Below, piece by piece: positions 12,568-22,427 of a stretch of DNA of 64,000 nt. Within the stretch, counting starts at the first letter, position 1; the number at the start of each line of letters is the position of its first letter. The stretch comes from Pleodorina starrii (taxonomy: Eukaryota; Chlorophyta; Chlorophyceae; Chlamydomonadales; Volvocaceae). The notes under the pieces were generated by a model, which searched no databases, had not been told where the DNA came from, and saw only the letters and a list, made by a program, of their open reading frames with translations. Made by a program: the position numbers and the translations under genes. Where the stretch lies: assembly GCA_030267565.1 (NCBI GenBank), contig BRXU01000017.1, positions 404,501 through 468,500 of the forward strand, given 5' to 3'.

Positions 12568-13194
12568 TTTACATGACACGTTACGTTACCTCACGTTTAC
12601 ATGTAAAGTGGCAGGCCCAAACGGATCCCAATTTACATGGGCTGCGACCGCGGCTGCGACAGCGGCCGGCCCTGCGCGGCGTCGGCATGGCTCTCGGAAG
12701 CTCGGCCTGACCGACCACTGTGTCTTGTCGAAAAGCAGCAGCGCCTTGTCAAGATCCATGTTGACTTTACAAGAACTAGCCGGCAACGAAACTCATTCGG
12801 GAGTGCCGACCGCTAATGGTGAGGGGCCGGTGCGCTTGTAGGTCGTACTATTTTGGAAAATAGTACGGCAAGCATTCTCCAGCGCTGTTCCCGCGCACTT
12901 ATCATAAAAGGTATCCACATAACTGCCTGGCCTTGTATCGGTTCGTTATATGTGCCCCAGCAGCTTTGGTCACTTGGGCAGCTATTCATAAATGGACATA
13001 ATCACGCAATTCTCTGAGCAAATACGCGTAGCACGGGATTGCATGAAACAAGCAGAGGACATCAAGGCCGTGCGTGATATAGCATTCTTCGAGCTCGCGC
13101 GCTATGTTGCAGATTTGAAAGTCAAAACGGACCCGTTACTTCATGCGAACTGACCACGTTTCCTATAAAAAGATAACGTAACGTGTCATGTAAA
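12568..13194. mobile_element. Small non-autonomous terminal-inverted-repeat element (copy A)
   Basis: A 21-base perfect inverted repeat flanks 627 bases. The left arm (12568-12588) begins TTTACATGACACGTTACGTT and the right arm is 13174-13194. TTTACATG recurs inside. CCAG occurs just outside each end, one base off on the right, so the target duplication is uncertain. Part of the interior (about 12720-13000) is a diverged inverted copy of sequence at 40762-41203, including a GTACTATTTT/AAAATAGTAC hairpin (12846-12867). There is no transposase in the interval, so I call it a MITE-like element. Confidence 0.65.
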
Positions 13195-13920
13195 TCCAGC
13201 ATAAGTAGTGCCATGTGCAGCCGATAAATTCGAAGGGATTTTTCACTCCGTGAAAAATGTGAAAAAATCGCCCGCACCCCGGAAACTGCGGCAACGCGTG
13301 CCTGACCCATGTGATGTTGCAACTCCATCATCCATTATCTATCCTTCTCGTGGAATGCTTCTAAGAAGGTGCTTTCATAGAATGCCGGTCTCCAGCAGCC
13401 CGAAGTCCCGTGGTCCATGAGCAATGCACGTCTCCGTTCAAGTATAAGTACTTCATAATAGGATGGACGTCGTCTGATTAAATGCAACAGCGAGGTGTTG
13501 AGAATGCCGCTGGTCCTCGACGTTATTACAGGCGAATTCCACTGAGTTGTTTGTTAGGCCTTGTTAGGGCCGAGTTCAAAAATTCTCGCTCGGGGCGTCG
13601 GCTTTCAGGGCACTCTTTCGCGCACTTCCTTATGTATAAGAAAAAAGTAATAGAAATGAAAAAAGGTTGCACGAAGGCGAAGGGACGGCGAAGAACGTAA
13701 GGCCCTAGTGGAAACACGACACTTGTTAGCCGGCCAATAATGCTACAAAAGTTATATGCACTTCGGACCTGCCCATAAATTTAACAAACCTTGATAACTT
13801 TGAGCGCGAAATTTTATCCATTGCTATTTTAAAATCTGATAGCGCCTGGTCTCCTAATTACCTCTGGTCTACACGTCGCGTCGTCCGCAAGCAAACGCGT
13901 TGACTTTCTCGCCGGCAGCC

Positions 13921-14184
13921 ATGAATCTCAGCCAGTCGCCTCTGCCCGGCGTGAATATCCCCACCAATCTTCGTCAGTTCTATACTGCAAGTATGCAGCA
14001 GCCCTTGCGGGGTGCTGGCGCACTATTGGACGTCGATGCGCAGATGCCCGAGGGCCAATCCGCGCAGGCCTTCGTCGCAGAGGCGCAACGCGCCCAGTTT
14101 ATGTCGCAGGGACCTCTGCTCTGGTCCCAGCTGCCGCTGTCGCAGGTCAACGGCCTCGATGCCCTGCCCATGGCCATCGCGTAG
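13921..14184 (+). CDS. Short ORF inside the TIR element, function unknown
   Basis: This 87-residue frame starts MNLSQSPLPGVNIPTNLR and ends PMAIA before TAG. It is Gln/Ala-rich with no motif I recognise. It lies wholly inside the TIR element, left of the LINE insertion point. Codon composition looks gene-like compared with the AT-rich flanks, so it may be a captured exon or a remnant of an element protein. Confidence 0.35.
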   Translation: MNLSQSPLPGVNIPTNLRQFYTASMQQPLRGAGALLDVDAQMPEGQSAQAFVAEAQRAQFMSQGPLLWSQLPLSQVNGLDALPMAIA

Positions 14185-14274
14185 AGCGCCAACATGTGCA
14201 TCAGGACCGGCAGCAGCGCGGCCGCAACTTGTACAATGACCTCTCTTCTCATTTTTGTATTCACCGAACAAAAG

Positions 14275-14287
14275 GGATTAAAACTTG
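14275..14287 (+). repeat. Left target-site duplication of LINE
   Basis: GGATTAAAACTTG is repeated exactly at 17353-17365, bracketing the LINE. Confidence 0.85.
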
Positions 14288-17200
14288 ATGATGATGATGA
14301 TGATGATGTTACAAGCTTCAACGAGCTCGTACGGCTCAAACGAACCCGGAGGCTCATGAACCGCTTCAGCCAAGCAGAAAAGCAAACGGAAACAAGAGAA
14401 ACAGTAACCAAAGAAACGATGTAACGTCAGGATACAGGAGAAGCACAGACGAATGGCATAACTTGAAAGATAGATGCCAAGCACAACTTTACGAAGAGAT
14501 GCATTCTCGCCGTAAGCGGAACATTTCAAAAATAGCACTCGCAAGACCACGCTGGTCGTCAACTTGCATGACATCGTTAACACACGCACTAACGGGCACA
14601 CCCAAATCCCAAAGCCTCTGCCGCGCAGACGCAAGCGCGGAGCACTCCAGCAGAAAATGCTTCTCATCCTCCACAGCACCATTAGAGCGACACGTCTTAC
14701 ACACTCGAAGCTCCCTAGACCTGCTGCTCTCGCTATTAATCGCTAAGTCAGACACACACAAACGAAAACGAAGTAAGGAACGGTGGTGCGCCGGCGGGAT
14801 GTACCCCTCGAACTGCTTCGGTAACCCCATCCAGTGCTTGTAACGGCACATCTTAACACCAGGCTTCCTGCCGTCCGAAACGAAAGCGCCCGGGTCCACC
14901 GCCAACCTATCACTGCCCCAATCGTCGTTGACGCGACCCCTGAGGGTGTCCATCAGCGCCTCAACGTCAAGCCTGCACGCCGAAAAACGCCTAACCCTAG
15001 TGTCCATGTTACCCGCCGCCGCTTCTTCGCCCCAGTCGTGCCCTAAGAGGTTCAGAACCCGAATGACCTTGGAGCCCCAACCGTCTGCCTGCAGATCCGA
15101 TTCCAAAGCCAAACGGATCTCATGACGAAAGGCGCTGTGATACACGTTGCTAGTGTCCTCCACCAAACTGTTCCAAAAACGAAAAACGGATTCAGCCCAA
15201 TGCAACTGTAGAGGCACCTGCCCGAGCTCTCTAAACAACAACTGCAGGGGTGGAACGGCAGCTCCGACCAGCTGTTTCATAAACGAGATTTGTAGCTTGA
15301 CCATACGGTCCCGGATAGCGGCCTCAAAATAACAAGAACGCGGAGCTTCGTTAGCCGGAAAACCCCTCTCTATCATGGCTAAAACCAGGTCAGCGCCCCA
15401 TAGCTGCGAACCGTACGAAAGAACAGAGCGAACTTGAGCGTTGAAACATTTCATACCAACTGAGGGGAGCAACAGCCCCTGCCGACGCAGCTTGCTAAGC
15501 AGAGAGAACATGGCCCGCCGGCCCGCAGCATGAAGCTCGTCCGTGCAGGACGAGAAAGCGCTGTTAGGACCAAAATGCAGCCCGAGATAGCGTGCGCGCG
15601 TCTTCCAAGTGATCACTGCCCGGTATCGCTGGAGTTACGGATTCTGCGGCAGGGCCCTCCTGCGGCGGGTAAAGGCAGCCTCAGAGCGTGCTTCGACGTG
15701 CAGCGCAAAGCCAGATATGAGACCCTTTTTGCCGCTGATGACGCGCCCGCCGTCCGGCGCATCGCGGATGCTGTCAACAAACTTGGTGCCGAAATGGATA
15801 GCACAGCGGTCGTTGGTGTTTTTATGAAGGCGTGTTCGGCGGCGTTGGAGAGGGCTTTTGGGGAGCGTCGTAGTAGGGTTCGACGCGTCAGGGAAGATAA
15901 GGATGCACCGTGGTGGACTGACGAGTGTGCCGCTGCTCGTAACGTGATGCTGCAGCACAAGGCGCATATGAGGGCACACGGGCTTCTTGCCGACGAATCA
16001 GCGCGGCAGGTTTTCACCACGCTACGCTCTCGTTATCAGAGGATTAGGAAGGACGCTCGCGTTGCGCACCGCGTCGCTTTTTTTACGTCTTTCCTGGAAG
16101 ATTGCAAGGGCGACCCCCGCGCGCTGTGGCGTCAGCTTAACCAGGGCCTGAAACCCGAATGTCCAATTCGCGACGTCAACACTTGGCGCGAATATTTTGA
16201 TGCGTTGTATAATAACGAGGTGAATCCGTTTAATGATGTGCGGGCGGACTATATTCTGAACCTCATCAATGGGCGCCCCCTTGTAGCGTCCCGCGATTGG
16301 GCAGGTACCGAGAGCGTAGCGCGAAATCAGAGGGTTGTTGCGGCGGCGTCTCTGAGTGCTCCGTTTACCCTGGCTGAGGTCATTGCGGCGTTGAAGTCGT
16401 TACGCAACCATAAGTCACCAGGCCTCGAGCTGGCACCCGCGGAATGCTACAAATACGCCACTCGTTCGATAGAGAACAAAGAGGAGTTTGTCCTTGCGCC
16501 CTACCTGCTGCGTCTTTTGGAGCATATTCGGTCGACTGGGGACTATCCCAAGCAGTTCGAGGTTTCGGTCATCACCCCTCTTCACAAAAAGGGCGACGCG
16601 CATGACCCGAGCAATTACCGCGGTTTGGCTGTCGGCGGGGCTCTCTCTAAGCTTTACGCGTTTTTGCTGGACCGGCGGTTGAAGGCGTGGGGAGAGGGTT
16701 GCGGAGCGCGCAGTCCTTACCAGGGAGGTTTCAGGCCCAAGCGTGGCACCATGCATAATTTGTTTTTGGTACGGCACCTTACGGACCGTTGCCGTAGGGA
16801 CCATCCCAACGCACCGGGCCAGGGGCTCTTTATCTGTCAGATCGATTTTGAGAAGGCATTTGATCGGGTGAATAGGGGCTTATTGTGGACTCGCCTTGAA
16901 GAAAGAGGGGTCAAGGGCGCAGCGCTGGAGGCCCTGAAGCGTTGTTACGAGCGGGTGGAACTGCGGGTCAAAGTGAACGGCGCGACGGGAGAGGCGTTCC
17001 CCTCCTCACAAGGGGTGAAGCAAGGTTGTCCAATGAGTCCTACGCTGTTCGGGTTTTTTGTGGAAGGTTATGCCGATTACGTTGACGCCCTGGATGTCGC
17101 GCTCCCAGTTGCCATGGCGGCTCAGGATTGCACTAACGTGGAAGGCCGTCGCGTGCCCTTAGCTTTTTACGCGGACGATCTAAGCCTTTTTGCTGCGACA

Positions 17201-17352
17201 AAGCGTCGTTTGATGAGCCTGCTTGCAGCGCTGCGGGAGTGGTCGGAAGCGTTCGGTCTTACCGTTAATGCGAAGAAGTGCGAGCTGCTGTTTTTCCACC
17301 CCAATGCCCAGGTCAGGAGCCACTTTTATGCGATCAGCGACTTGGCTACTAT
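14288..17352 (-). mobile_element. Non-LTR retrotransposon (LINE) with twin-priming inversion
   Basis: This is a 3065-base insertion between 13-base direct repeats. Read on the minus strand, its 3' end at 14288 is a (CAT)n tail. The sense 3' part runs from about 15617 down to 14288, and the 5' part lies inverted (plus strand, about 15608-17352). The two parts abut at the perfect palindrome AGTGATCACT (15608-15617). This is the arrangement expected when a second primer anneals inside the LINE RNA during target-primed reverse transcription. Endonuclease coding survives only as its last block (SDHCPV), so the copy is also 5'-truncated. Confidence 0.85.
14489..15616 (-). pseudogene. LINE reverse transcriptase, C-terminal part (sense segment)
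   Basis: This open frame reads TWKTRARYLGLHFGPNSAF at its start, the region just after the RT fingers and palm in LINEs. It ends with a zinc-binding-like cluster, CKTCRSNGAVEDEKHFLLEC (C-x2-C...H-x4-C), typical of LINE C termini. About 200 bases of 3' UTR and the CAT-repeat tail follow. The N-terminal part of the same protein lies inverted to the right, so no intact product can be made. Confidence 0.85.
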
Positions 17353-17359
17353 GGATTAA
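15608..17359 (+). pseudogene. LINE endonuclease end plus reverse transcriptase domain (inverted segment)
   Basis: The frame starts in the last endonuclease block (LPSDHCPVSLEL) and continues through the RT motifs VITPLHKKGDAHDPSNYRG, FICQIDFEKAFDRV, GVKQGCPMSPTLFGFF and the catalytic LAFYADDLSLFA. It breaks off after CELLFFHPNAQVR at the target duplication. The frame is open throughout and motifs look intact, which suggests recent insertion. It lacks most of the endonuclease and the RT C terminus. Confidence 0.9.
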
Positions 17360-17365
17360 AACTTG
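17353..17365 (+). repeat. Right target-site duplication of LINE
   Basis: Identical to 14275-14287 (GGATTAAAACTTG). Confidence 0.85.
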
Positions 17366-17504
17366 GGCTCGATTTGGCGCTATAAAAGGCTAACAAGAGT
17401 GGTTTCGGGGCTCTGTGTGGAAGCGGCCTTTTGTTAGCTTTGTTAGGCGCCTGTTATTTTTGTCGGGTCAAACAAACAAGCGACTCAGTGGAATTCGCCT
17501 GTTA

Positions 17505-18365
17505 GGGACGCAGTTCTCTCTACAGGCTGTCGTTCTAAATTCTGTAAGCTATTGTTACATTCATCAATAAGTCCTCCATTTATTGCGGAAACTGTCGCGG
17601 AAGTCGAAGGTCGCGAAAGTCCAAACGGGACCTCAAGAGGCCTCAAGCCCCCTCTCGAAACCAGCCCAAACCTACGACCAGGGCCCCGCGCTTGAACGAA
17701 GCGCTTGTGGATGGTGTAATACCCCCACATAGGGCTGTCACCTTCACAGCGCTGCGGCCTTCACAGGTATCGGGGGCACGAGAGACCCTGAGAGACAAAG
17801 AAACACGATTAGGCGGTGCGAATCCTTGCGAATTGGGTCGACAGGCTCGAGAGCTGTGAGGGGCTCTGCAAGTCTCTTTCAACCCCCCTCGATTTACAAG
17901 TTACGGCCAACCCCGCACGGCTAACCCACAGCCCACCTGCACTTCCCAACGACGGCGCACCGTCACAGACCTGTGGAGGGCCCACCGGCGACGCCCCAAC
18001 GTTCCAGCTTTTTGATGTTCGCGTACATCACAAAGGGAGAGACTTATTTTAGAGCTGCACGTGTGATCAGGTCAAGGACGTGAGCGCCTTACCGCCAGCT
18101 GCAAAAACCTCCAGCCCGAAGTCCCATCGCAGCAGTACCGCTGCACCGCTGTACCACAGCATATGACCACACCAGCGACCAGCTCACCCCAGTCAGTCTC
18201 CCTCTCGCCCACCAAGTCCGCCCGACCTACCGCATCGCACGCTTGCCACACATTTCCGGCAATTCCGGGACTGCTCTCCGACACTGCTGACAGACCTTCC
18301 ACGCACAACAGCAACAACGAACGAATCTTCCCCGGAACTTCCGCAGCGGACCGCCGTATATACAG
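17505..18365. other. Intergenic, no supported gene
   Basis: This lies between the TIR element and the 3' end of the phosphatase gene. No exon-like sequence was found. Confidence 0.4.
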
Positions 18366-18370
18366 TTACA
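18366..18370 (-). terminator. TGTAA polyadenylation signal of phosphatase gene
   Basis: TTACA on plus is TGTAA on minus, about 130 bases past the stop codon at 18500. Confidence 0.6.
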
Positions 18371-18499
18371 GGGCGGGCGGTAGGGGCCCCGGTTCAGACC
18401 GCCCCGGTCTCAATCAAACGACGCTGCACACTCTTTCTTTGGGCCCAGGGTGCAGCCCGGTGCAGACCCTGTGTCAGCGCTCGCCGGCTTCAAGCTCAA

Positions 18500-21400
18500 T
18501 CACATGAATCCGAACGCGTGCAGGCCCTCCATTACCCCGCCCGCAGCCGGCAGCGAAGCCAGGTGCACCCTCAGGGAGGGGGAGAGGACCTCCCCGCCGG
18601 GGCCCACGGCCGCCGCGGCCAGCTCAACCGGCCCCAGCCGCCCGCACCCATCGCCCTCCCCGCGCCATCGCGCCCCCGCCCCCTCCTCCTCCGCCGCCAC
18701 CTCCTGCCCCCGCATCAGTGCCGCCAGCACGTGCCGCATCACGGGGCCGAGCTCCGCCGCCACCGCGGCGCCGCCACAACCCGCTGCCGCTGCCGCCACC
18801 GCGCGCTCGTCCCAACCGCCAACGGCACGCCAGTCTCCTGCCAGTCCTCTGTCGTTGCGGTTGTCGCCGTCGTCGCAGTCCCTCTGTCCCTCTCCCTCCG
18901 AGTCCGCCGCCTGGCCGTCGGCCTGCGGAATGGCGGTGGTGCCCCCTTGCAGGCGCTGTCTCTGCCCCTGCTGCCCCTGCCCCTGCTGCTGGTGTTGGTG
19001 TTGGTGGTGTCGGCTGGCGGCTTCCAGTGCAAAGCTCCGAACGGAGGGGTGGCAGTTGGAGACCACGATGGAGTGGTGATGCGCGCCCTGAAAAGATAAT
19101 AACGGATAGAACGACAACGGACAACGAACAACGGACAACGAACAACGGACGCAAGATTGGGGCAGGCGGGGCGGCAGGTAGGGCGGAGAGCGGGTGCGTG
19201 GTCCTAAGGGGCAGCAACCCTCGGAGCGGTACTCGAGGTGTACGGCAGGGAGATGTCCTCAATGCTGGGCTGCCCACGTGACATTCCAACATCGGCCCCT
19301 AATGCTACCGTATTTCGCCTGGAAACAGTTATGAAGACAGATACGAAAACAGATCTGGAAACTGACAAGCGCAGCCAATCGATCGACCGATGCTGTGAGG
19401 CGGTTTGGAACCCACTGTAGCAACCACCACCACCACCACCACACCTGCCTCGCCCTCCCTCCCTCCCCCCCTCCCTCCCCGCCCTCACCGCCAGCATGTC
19501 CAGGTCGTTGGGCGCATCCCCCGCCACCACCGCCGCCCCCGCCTCACAGCCCAGCAGCGACACCACACGGTGGGCTGCAGCGTTCTTGCCGGCCCGGGCG
19601 GGGAGCACGTCCATGTAGGCCCATCCGGGGGGATCTGCGGCGGGGGCAGGGGCAGGGGGGCAGCGGACGGGGACGCCCGGACGGGTCGAGGCACCGATTG
19701 GCGCGAGACACAGAAACGCGGCTTCCGAGCAGCCTTCGGTGGTCCCTTACGTGCGCCAGACGCAGCCGCAGAAACAATCATCTTTCAACGGACTGCAGCG
19801 GTGCCCGCTACCAGAGTCTCCGGACGCTGCCCAGCGCCCGGTGGGTGGTAAAAAGAAAATACCGCAGCGGAGAAGGAGACGGTGGTTGGCTGAGTGGCTG
19901 TGTGGCTGTGTGGCTGTGTGGCTGGGTCGGTGTGTGGGCCGGTAATCTGGTTACCGTAACGCTCACCGTCGGTGGGTCCGATGACCACCCGGTAGCGCAG
20001 CCCCGCGGTCCTCAGCCGGTTGTCCATCCGCTCCACCAGGGAGGGCAGCGCCCCCAGGGAGACACACACAGTCAGCTTGAGCTCATCGTTCTCAGCGGGG
20101 TTGCGCCAGGACACGCTGCAGGTGGGTGGGTGTGGAGGTGCGGGGCGGGAGAGGGCATACGAAAGGGTGGCGGGAGAGGGCATGCGAACGGGTGGCGAAA
20201 GAGGCGGGAGAGGTGCAGAAACGCAAGGATGGGGTCAGGGCGGCGGTCAACGTTTTGAGGCTGTAGCTGGCTGTACCCCTGCCCCCTCTTCCCCTCTTCC
20301 CCCAATGAACCCTCAAAACCCTAAAACCTTATAAAACCCAATCCCTCCCCCCCCCCCCCTGGTCACCAGTCGGGACCCAGCTGATCCATCGCCGCCCGCA
20401 GCGCCGCCGTCACCTCCCCGATGCTCCACTCCGCGGAGATGTGCTCCGCCCAGGACACGTCCTCGCGCCAGCCGGAGGCGGAGCCTGGTGCGGGTTGAGC
20501 GACCACCACCGGGGGGCAGGGAAGCAGTGGTCGCGGGCAACAGCAGGAGCATGAAGTCCCGTTTCGGTGCAAAGGGGTTGGGCCGGTGATGTGGGGTAGG
20601 CAGATGAGAGAGAGGCGATATGAAAGATACCGGCGATGCCGGCAAAGGACCGATATATGGAATGGCGATGGAGGACCGTGGAGGCGCGGAAGGATGGAGG
20701 CCAAGCGCGACCTGAACCCATGACCCCGCCCGCCGCGGCTGCGGAGGTCCTACTGACCCATGGGTCCGCCCGCCGCCTCGCGCAGGTACACGCGGGTGCC
20801 CACTCCGCACACCAGCACGTCCGGCTCCGGAATCACCTCCCCGCGCTCCTCCAGCGCGGCCAGGAACAGGGGCAGAGTCCTGGGAGGGGGGGCGCACCAG
20901 AGATGGCGGACGGCGAGGCGCCAAAGAAGGTTTCGCGACGCCCTGACTTCACGGCGTGGTTCGTTGGGCAGGCGACTGCCCTCGAACCTAGCAGGCCAAA
21001 CTCACTGTATAAGAGCAAATCGTATAAGAGCAAATCGTAACGCAAATTAAACGCGAATTTTCTTCCGACCGTAAGTTGGGTTGCGTCCATCAGGGTCCAT
21101 CATGTGGCGTTCACGCGAGCGTTCAAACTTCGAACAACGCAGCAGCAGCAACGCGATGACCCACAGACCAACCCCAATGCGTTCAGGTAAGGTTCGTCCA
21201 GTACAGGATGCCAGAGACTACAGAGCTGCGCTGTCAGCAAGCGATCCGCGCCGCTTTCTGACCTGCCGGTGTTGATCGCCAGTCGGCACTGCGGCCCGCG
21301 TGCTGACGCCCCCAGTTCACGCCAATGCGCAAGCGCTGCCTTGAGGGCCCGGCTCCGCGCATCGCAAGCCGCAGCGCTGCTCGCCTCGCCCTCCTGCTGC

Positions 21401-21738
21401 GCCTCGGAGTTTGACGGAATCCCGCTGCTATCGTTTTCCTGATTGTTGTCTTCTCGAGACGCTCCTCCGATCAGCGTGTCATCCAAATCGCTAATCAGCA
21501 GCAGCGGCCGCAGAAGCGCCGGCGGTGACGTCGCGAAACTGGCCGGCTCGGCGGGAAAGAAAAGAGCCGAGCCCGCCGACGTAAAAGGTTGGGGCATCCC
21601 GGTCCCTCGTTTGCTGTCCTGGGGGCTGCTGTTCATGCTGCCTTGGTTCCGGGATCCTCGGACTGCCGCAAGGGGAAAGCTGGGAGCGCGACTTGCCGAC
21701 CGGGCAGCAGGATACAACTGCAGTGATCGCGTAAGCAT
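18500..21738 (-). CDS. SPP: Sucrose-phosphate-phosphatase-like HAD hydrolase
   Basis: Minus-strand exons: 21263-21738 (ATG), 20758-20879, 20367-20484, 19967-20115, 19489-19634 and 18500-19087 (TGA). Every phase closes and the protein has 532 residues. HAD motif I is LLISDLDDTLIG (Asp 84 and 86). Motif II is AINTGR (the Thr of the family's S/T-G-R block). CGVGTRVY follows, as in the SPP 'SVGTEI' strand. Lys of GKNAAA (about 305) is motif III and GDAPNDLDML (about 327-336) is motif IV. The first 70-80 residues are Ser/Ala/Arg/Pro-rich and may be a transit peptide. The final exon codes a long His/Gln- and Ala-rich C-terminal region instead of the plant SPP C-terminal domain. The expected reaction is sucrose-6-P to sucrose plus phosphate. 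A related sugar phosphate is possible. Confidence 0.85.
19846..19889 (-). repeat. Dispersed 'CTCCGCTGCGG' intron repeat, copy 1
   Basis: Minus-strand core GTCTCCTTCTCCGCTGCGG followed by TATTTTC and a T-rich run. It lies in the phosphatase intron 4 (19635-19966). Confidence 0.55.
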
Positions 21739-22427
21739 GCTTGGATTTCGACACAAGCACCTCACCTGCACATGCGGAGTGAAAAATGCGACACCTATTG
21801 TCTCTCCTCCACATACACAGCGACTACTGTTGTTGGCGGCAGGGCCAAGCCGCAGCCATCAGCAGAATGGGCATCTTTATCATACGTCAACTGTTCCCCG
21901 CGGTATTGCGTCGTGAAGCGCGCACGAGTTAACACGCAGCGAGGTCCGCATGTCAAGTCTTTTGGCAAATCCCACGAATAATACATAATCACATTCCAAG
22001 GGCCGCCGCCGCAGCGGACCGGCCGGCTGTGCGCAACAACACAGCGGCCACAGCGGCCCTTGTAATGCGCCCCAAGCCATCCAGCCACCCCACCTGCACC
22101 CGATATACACATATACGGCATATAATATTTCAAGCGCAACCCTGGGGCTCACACGGGCGTGTATTTTTACGCCCTGCCCCCTGGCCCTCCAACCCAACCA
22201 CCCCATCATACAACACTGGCTGATCGCCTCAGCTTTCAGAGCCCAAGGCAAGAGGCCATGCCGTAACCCTGAATGCTCACACAGGATCACGAGCTGTCGC
22301 GCCCAAGTGCGCTGTGCGTAACCTTGGGGTCGGTCGGTGGAGACGCTGCGACACATTGGTTGTCCCCTGTCTGCCCCCTCCCCCCCTCCCAAGGCTACTC
22401 CGATGTGTCGATGTGTGTCGCTGTCCG
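21739..22427. other. Intergenic between phosphatase promoter and fusion-gene 3' end
   Basis: This contains the presumed phosphatase promoter and the 3' UTR of the kinase-epimerase gene. No separate gene was seen. Confidence 0.4.

Larger units (their letters stand above)
13529..17501. mobile_element. Terminal-inverted-repeat element with TTA duplication, split by a LINE
   Basis: The inverted termini begin CAGGCGAATTCCACTGAGT on both ends (19 matching bases). They are followed by sub-terminal TTAGGC/TTGTTAG-type repeats and bounded by TTA on the left (13526-13528) and on the right (17502-17504). Removing the LINE at 14288-17352 plus one target copy leaves an element of about 0.9 kb. A 3-base TTA duplication fits PIF/Harbinger-like transposons, and CACTA elements also make 3-base duplications. 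The superfamily is therefore inferred, not shown. No transposase was recognised, so it is probably non-autonomous. Confidence 0.6.

Noticed and set aside
12568..13194. Assignment of the TIR element to a named superfamily
   Set aside because: The flanking CCAG match is offset by a base and no transposase is visible, so the superfamily cannot be supported.
15530..17359. Two overlapping genes on opposite strands around 15.6 kb
   Set aside because: They are inverted halves of one LINE flanked by a 13-base duplication, not separate genes.
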